A DNA stretch of 64,000 bases from Alkalimonas collagenimarina (GTDB taxonomy: Bacteria; Pseudomonadota; Gammaproteobacteria; Enterobacterales; Alteromonadaceae). Location: the NCBI RefSeq assembly GCF_030717845.1, contig NZ_JAUZVZ010000006.1, positions 62,001 to 126,000 of the forward strand. The letters run 5' to 3'. The first letter of the stretch is position 1; every line of letters begins with the position of its first letter. The notes beneath the pieces are model-generated. The model was not told where the DNA came from, did no database searches, and was given only the letters and a program-made list of their open reading frames with translations. This document shows, piece after piece, positions 60,026-64,000 of this stretch. Both the position numbers and the translations under genes were made by a program.

Positions 60026-60667
60026 ATGCATCATGCGTCGCAGCACGTGCAACAGCTGAATCCATATGCCATCGCGCTCTGCGCTACCGCACGCTGGATC
60101 GCCAGCCGTCACTGGGTCCCCGCGACCGGTGGCAACTTCTCCATTCGCGATGGTGAACACAACGCCTTAGTCACCGCATCTGGCAAAGATAAAGGTGAAC
60201 TCAGCCCACACGACTTATTGCCTGTCAGTTGGGTTGATGGCCACATAACCTGCCCCGGCACACCATCCGCTGAAACCGCCTTGCATGCCCGGATTTATCA
60301 ACTAGACCCTGCGGTTAAAGCCGTATTGCATACACATTCAGTACAAGCCACCGTCTTTTCCCGCATCATCACAACCGATCAGTACATTTTTTCCGGCTAC
60401 GAGATGCAAAAAGCCATTCGTGGCCAGCAGAGCCATGAGCAAAACTGCCCCATTACCCTCTTTGCCAACACTCAGGATATCCCAGCTCTGGCCGAATTGG
60501 TGCAGCAACAATGGCCGCAGGTTCAAAAAGCTTCAGCACTGTTGGTCAGAGGGCATGGTCTCTATGTCTGGGGCCAAAGCCTGGAAGAAGCAAAAAGACA
60601 TTTAGAGGGATGGGAATTTCTTATACACTGTGAGCTGGAACGTATCCGACTCACTGGAGATTTATGA
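60026..60667 (+). CDS. mtnB: Methylthioribulose-1-phosphate dehydratase MtnB
   Basis: 213 aa class II aldolase-like enzyme. The zinc ligands fit H102 and H104 (VLHTHSVQATV) with a third His in LVRGHGLYVWG; Glu83 is in PSAETALHARI. VPATGGNFSIRDG is diagnostic. It dehydrates methylthioribulose-1-phosphate in the methionine salvage pathway. The stop overlaps the mtnC start (ATGA). Confidence 0.96.
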   Translation: MHHASQHVQQLNPYAIALCATARWIASRHWVPATGGNFSIRDGEHNALVTASGKDKGELSPHDLLPVSWVDGHITCPGTPSAETALHARIYQLDPAVKAVLHTHSVQATVFSRIITTDQYIFSGYEMQKAIRGQQSHEQNCPITLFANTQDIPALAELVQQQWPQVQKASALLVRGHGLYVWGQSLEEAKRHLEGWEFLIHCELERIRLTGDL

Positions 60668-61338
60668 AGTACCGCGCCCTAATCACCGATATTGAAGGCA
60701 CCACCAGCCGCATTGCTTTTGTCACTGAGGTGTTGTTTCCATACGCTACTGAACACTTGCCGGATTTTATCCGTAACCGGCAGCACCAAGCAGAAGTCGC
60801 GTTAGAACTAACTGCCATTCGTCAGTTGATGAAACAGCCTGAAGCCGATATCGAAGCGGTGATTACGCAGCTGCATCGTTGGATTGCCGCCGACGAAAAG
60901 GTCACTCCGCTGAAGACCCTGCAAGGCTTGGTGTGGCGTTTAGGCTATCAGCAAGGCCATTTTACCGGCCACCTCTATCCCGACGCCGCCGAACAGTTGA
61001 AACAATGGCATGAGCAAGGCGTGCAGTTGTATGTCTATAGTTCTGGCTCTGTTGAAGCGCAGAAGCTGCTGTTTCGCTACAGTGATTTTGGTGATTTAAC
61101 CCCTCTTTTTAGTGGTTACTTTGATACCCGGGTTGGCGCCAAGCGCGATATTTCATCCTATGCCGCTATTTTGCAGCACCTGCAACTGCCGCCCGGACAG
61201 GTATTGTTTTTATCCGATATTGCGGCTGAACTCGATGCCGCTCGTGCATTAGGCATGGCCACTTGCCAACTGATCCGCGAGCAGCAAACACCTGGCGATC
61301 ACAACATCGCCGAAGATTTTTATCAGGTCGAGATTTAA
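60664..61338 (+). CDS. mtnC: Enolase-phosphatase E1 (MtnC)
   Basis: 224 aa HAD-type hydrolase. The nucleophile motif ALITDIEGTTSRIAFV has D9 and E11. Motif II SSGSVEAQKLLF and motif IV LFLSDIAAELDAA follow. It enolises and dephosphorylates diketo-methylthiopentyl phosphate to the acireductone. It is the second gene of mtnB-mtnC-mtnD, with 2 nt between its stop and mtnD. Confidence 0.97.
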   Translation: MKYRALITDIEGTTSRIAFVTEVLFPYATEHLPDFIRNRQHQAEVALELTAIRQLMKQPEADIEAVITQLHRWIAADEKVTPLKTLQGLVWRLGYQQGHFTGHLYPDAAEQLKQWHEQGVQLYVYSSGSVEAQKLLFRYSDFGDLTPLFSGYFDTRVGAKRDISSYAAILQHLQLPPGQVLFLSDIAAELDAARALGMATCQLIREQQTPGDHNIAEDFYQVEI

Positions 61339-61340
61339 CC

Positions 61341-61898
61341 ATGTCACAGTTAACCATTTTTCAAGCCAATCAAGCTGAGCACAGCAACGTACAAAAGAGT
61401 AGCTTTCAAAGCAGTGACCCCGCCCAAGTTGCAGCCAAACTTGCGCAACAAGGGATCCGGTTTGAGCAATGGCAAGCGAGTGCTCAGATAGACGCCAGCA
61501 CCAGCAATGACGCTATTCTCACTGCCTATGCAGCTGATATTGAGCGCTTACAGCAGCAAGGCGGTTACGTCACGGTGGATGTCATCTCACTAAGCAGTGA
61601 TCACCCGGATAAAGCCGCATTACGGCAAAAGTTTCTGGCCGAACATACCCACAGTGAAGATGAAGTACGCTTTTTTGTCCGTGGAGAAGGCTTATTCTGT
61701 CTGCATTTAGGCGATCACATCTATCAGGTGCTATGCCAGCAAAACGATTTAATCAGCGTGCCGGCTAACACGCCACACTGGTTCGATATGGGCAGCGAAC
61801 CCAATTTTACCGCAATCCGGTTGTTTAATAACCCGGAGGGCTGGGTGGCCAACTTTACCGGCAGCGATATTGCCAGTCGGTTTCCATTGTTGGCCTAA
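61341..61898 (+). CDS. mtnD: Acireductone dioxygenase MtnD
   Basis: 185 aa from the ATG at 61341. Cupin metal ligands are H102, H104, E108 and H146 (EHTHSEDEVRFFVRG, PANTPHWFDMG), in the known pattern for the family. Depending on metal (Fe or Ni) the enzyme gives 4-methylthio-2-oxobutyrate plus formate, or the off-path products. It supplies the substrate of the YbdL aminotransferase. Confidence 0.97.
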   Translation: MSQLTIFQANQAEHSNVQKSSFQSSDPAQVAAKLAQQGIRFEQWQASAQIDASTSNDAILTAYAADIERLQQQGGYVTVDVISLSSDHPDKAALRQKFLAEHTHSEDEVRFFVRGEGLFCLHLGDHIYQVLCQQNDLISVPANTPHWFDMGSEPNFTAIRLFNNPEGWVANFTGSDIASRFPLLA

Positions 61899-62039
61899 GC
61901 ACACACCAGAGGAGTGCATGGCTGAGTTTTTTTCACTCGACGCGTAGTTTTATCTCGTTTGTCAGCATCTTGGAAAGCGCTTACTCTAAATCTGTCGCCA
62001 AGCAACACGGCGGTTCCACCCTGTCTATCCTTGTCTTTT

Positions 62040-62067
62040 ACCCGGAGCCTTTGCTCCGGGTTTTTTT
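62040..62067. terminator. Terminator between mtnD and mtnA
   Basis: Stem CCCGGAGC/GCTCCGGG with a CTTT loop, followed by seven T on the plus strand. On the minus strand the flank is T-poor (TAAAAG), so it serves mtnBCD mainly and the convergent mtnA less certainly. Confidence 0.88.
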
Positions 62068-63091
62068 ATGTCAGCCGGGTAAGCGCACCAGCGGCCACCG
62101 CTGCTTGATCCAACACACCGCTATCCAGCACCCAGCCGGTCACCAGGCTGGCTGGCGTCACATCAAAAGCAGGGTTATAGACGGGAGCATCGGCCGGCGC
62201 CCAGCAAATAGTACCGAAGCTGCCAGTAGCCCCGCGCACCTCATTCGCACTGCGCTGCTCAATCGGGATCTGGCTGCCATCGGGGCAATGTGGATCAACC
62301 GTGGTATGAGGAGCCACCACGTAAAACGGGATCTGATGATACTTTGCCAATACAGCCAGACTGTAGGTACCGACTTTATTGGCAAAATCACCATTGGCCG
62401 CAATGCGATCTGAACCAACGAAGATACGATCGACCTGACCACGCGCCATCAGCATCGCAGCCATATTGTCGCAAATTAACTGATAAGGAATACCTAATTG
62501 CTGGCACTCCCAAGCCGTTAAGCGACCGCCTTGCAGCAAGGGTCTGGTCTCATCGACCCATAGCTGGATATTTTTTCCCTGCTGATGGGCTAACCGCACA
62601 ACCCCCAAAGCGGTCCCAACGCCTGCCGTAGCAAGACCTCCGGTATTGCAGTGCGTCAGTAACTGCTCCCCCGGTTTCACCAAGGCGGCGCCATGTTCAG
62701 CCATGTGCTGACAAAGCTCTACATCTTCTGAAAACAACTGCTCGGCACAAGCTACAGCGGTGGCAACAAAATCATCCGCTGCTAACGCTTGCAACATACA
62801 ATCCAGATTATTCATCAGGTTCACTGCCGTTGGCCGGGCTAAACGCAGCGTTTCAGCATCCTGCCGCAACTGCTGCCGACTATCGCCCTGCTCAGCGCGG
62901 TAAGCCAATAGCAAGCTTGCCGCAATGCCGATGGCCGGAGCACCGCGCACCTGAAGGTTTTGAATCAATTGCACCATCTCTGCAACAGTCTGGCATGGCA
63001 GCCATTGCTGTTGATGAGGTAGCAGAGTCTGGTCCAGAATGAACAACTGATTTTGTTCAGTCTTTATACTGAGACCGGTAAGATTTTTCAT
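62066..63091 (-). CDS. mtnA: Methylthioribose-1-phosphate isomerase MtnA
   Basis: 341 aa, eIF2B-like fold. Catalytic Cys148 is in [12 protein letters not shown] and Asp228 in [25 protein letters not shown] and [18 protein letters not shown] are diagnostic. It isomerises methylthioribose-1-phosphate to the ribulose form for MtnB. The stop ends next to the terminator; the gene is divergent from mtnK by 86 bp. Confidence 0.97.
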   Translation of the reverse strand: MKNLTGLSIKTEQNQLFILDQTLLPHQQQWLPCQTVAEMVQLIQNLQVRGAPAIGIAASLLLAYRAEQGDSRQQLRQDAETLRLARPTAVNLMNNLDCMLQALAADDFVATAVACAEQLFSEDVELCQHMAEHGAALVKPGEQLLTHCNTGGLATAGVGTALGVVRLAHQQGKNIQLWVDETRPLLQGGRLTAWECQQLGIPYQLICDNMAAMLMARGQVDRIFVGSDRIAANGDFANKVGTYSLAVLAKYHQIPFYVVAPHTTVDPHCPDGSQIPIEQRSANEVRGATGSFGTICWAPADAPVYNPAFDVTPASLVTGWVLDSGVLDQAAVAAGALTRLT

Positions 63092-63115
63092 AGTCTATGC
63101 CTTATTTAGCCTTGC

Positions 63116-63132
63116 AGACGTCTAGAATGTCT
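63116..63132. promoter_or_regulatory. Possible MetJ box between mtnA and mtnK
   Basis: AGACGTCT at 63116-63123 is a perfect met box. It is followed by AGAATGTCT, a partial second box with a one-base shift. The block is also an inverted repeat, GCAGAC/GTCTGC (63114-63134). It lies between the two divergent starts, so it could control both. By eye only. Confidence 0.55.
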
Positions 63133-63177
63133 GCGATTATGCAGTTCTGTTTCTGTCCTGACAAGTCTGTGATCTCA

Positions 63178-64000
63178 ATGAGCGACTACCATACCTTTAC
63201 TATCGCCGATGCCAAAGCTTTTGCACTGGCTCATGGTGATACCTTTCGTGAAAGTGACTCTTTGGAAGCCGAAGAGTTTGGTGATGGCAACCTGAATCTT
63301 GTGTTTCGGGTAAAGAATGCTAACGGCCGCAGCCTGATCGTCAAACAGGCCCTGCCTTACGCCCGTTGCGTCGGAGAAAGCTGGCCGCTGACCATCGAAC
63401 GCGCTCGAATTGAAGCCGAAGTGCTACTACGTCATGGTCGTATTTGCCCTGAGCATACCGTTAAAGTGCTGCACTACGATGCCGGTGTTGCCGCCATAGT
63501 CATGGAAGATTTAGGTCAGCTGGCTATTTTGCGCAGCGAATTGGTCGCCGGTAAACAGTTCCCGCAGCTGGCTGACCAGCTTGCTTTGTATCTGGCTCGT
63601 ACGCTATTTTTTACCAGTGATTTCGTACTCAATGGTCTGCAAAAAAAAATCGAAGTGGCTCGTTTTATCAACCCGGAACTCTGCCTGATTACCGAAGATT
63701 TATTCTTTTCCGATCCGTACTGCAATCATGAACGCAATGCTATTCACCAGCCCATCATGCCACAGGCCCGTGAGCTGTGGCACGATGAAGCACTGCAGGC
63801 AGAGGTTGCCCGTTTAAAAGCCGATTTTTTGTCCAAGCCACAAGCGTTGTTGCATGGTGATATGCACAGCGGTAGTATTTTCATCAGCGCCGAACAATGC
63901 AAAGTGATCGACGCCGAGTTTGGTTTTTATGGCCCTATGGGCTTTGATGTCGGCAGCTTTATCGGCAATTTGCTGCTGAGCTATGCCGGTCAGTTTGGCT
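63178..64000 (+). CDS. mtnK: S-methyl-5-thioribose kinase MtnK, N-terminal part (cut by window edge)
   Basis: 274 codons are present from the ATG at 63178; the frame is open at base 64000. Aminoglycoside-phosphotransferase-like fold with [13 protein letters not shown] (nucleotide loop), [18 protein letters not shown], catalytic [12 protein letters not shown] and metal-binding [14 protein letters not shown], all typical of MtnK. It phosphorylates methylthioribose, the first step before MtnA. It is divergent from mtnA. The missing part should be about 120-130 residues. Confidence 0.95.
   Translation, partial: MSDYHTFTIADAKAFALAHGDTFRESDSLEAEEFGDGNLNLVFRVKNANGRSLIVKQALPYARCVGESWPLTIERARIEAEVLLRHGRICPEHTVKVLHYDAGVAAIVMEDLGQLAILRSELVAGKQFPQLADQLALYLARTLFFTSDFVLNGLQKKIEVARFINPELCLITEDLFFSDPYCNHERNAIHQPIMPQARELWHDEALQAEVARLKADFLSKPQALLHGDMHSGSIFISAEQCKVIDAEFGFYGPMGFDVGSFIGNLLLSYAGQFG

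Noticed and set aside
61918-61947. Nine-codon frame with a good AGAGGAG site just after mtnD
   Set aside because: Too short to support; more likely chance or the start of a lost gene.
61970-62413. 147-aa plus-strand frame running through the mtnD-mtnA terminator into mtnA antisense
   Set aside because: Translates the terminator hairpin and lies mostly opposite mtnA; no ribosome site and no family features.

Overview
The window is one continuous stretch of a gammaproteobacterial chromosome, close in gene content and order to Alteromonadales and Rheinheimera/Alishewanella-like bacteria. The signs are a gspC-N operon next to hslRO, envZ/ompR, greB and tex; the gppA-rhlB / trxA-rho block; ubiE-ubiJ-ubiB-tatABC; and E. 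coli-like NfuA, GreB, GppA and Rho. The exact genus cannot be fixed from the sequence alone. I see no rRNA, tRNA, CRISPR array, prophage or intact insertion sequence. Nearly all of it is tightly packed housekeeping DNA.

Layout. 1-10756 (minus strand) is a type II secretion operon, gspC to gspN (gspN is cut by the window edge). 10909-12191 holds the heat-shock pair hslR-hslO. 12200-14604 holds envZ/ompR and a small lipoprotein gene. greB and tex follow. 17776-18992 holds an uncharacterised pair: an HExxH metalloprotease-like protein and a very short flagellar rod/hook-like protein. bioH, comF, a secreted M14 carboxypeptidase, nfuA and a polysaccharide deacetylase lead to a complete aa3-type cytochrome c oxidase locus with heme A synthesis and assembly factors (25032-33296).

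33654-40437 holds lexA with two tandem SOS boxes, plsB, tesB, an EVE-domain protein, a small unknown gene and a DUF885 lipoprotein. 40750-49308 runs on the plus strand: a diguanylate cyclase, ubiE-ubiJ-ubiB, tatABC, a VasI-like secreted protein, tatD, a second diguanylate cyclase and hemB. Just after hemB (49299-49949) is a small unusual patch: a 79-aa membrane protein gene, AT-rich DNA, a 90-nt second copy of the hemB 3' end, and an overlooked 50-aa membrane peptide gene. This is the clearest scar of past insertion or duplication in the window.

49979-55389 holds two acetyltransferases, gppA, rhlB, trxA and rho, the last with a candidate leader peptide. deoA and cdd (nucleoside salvage) and a lipoprotein follow. 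The right end (57870-64000) carries a full methionine-salvage set: omega-amidase, methionine aminotransferase, mtnB-mtnC-mtnD, mtnA and mtnK (cut by the window edge). The two divergent promoter regions there contain sequences resembling MetJ operators, which suggests control by methionine/SAM supply.
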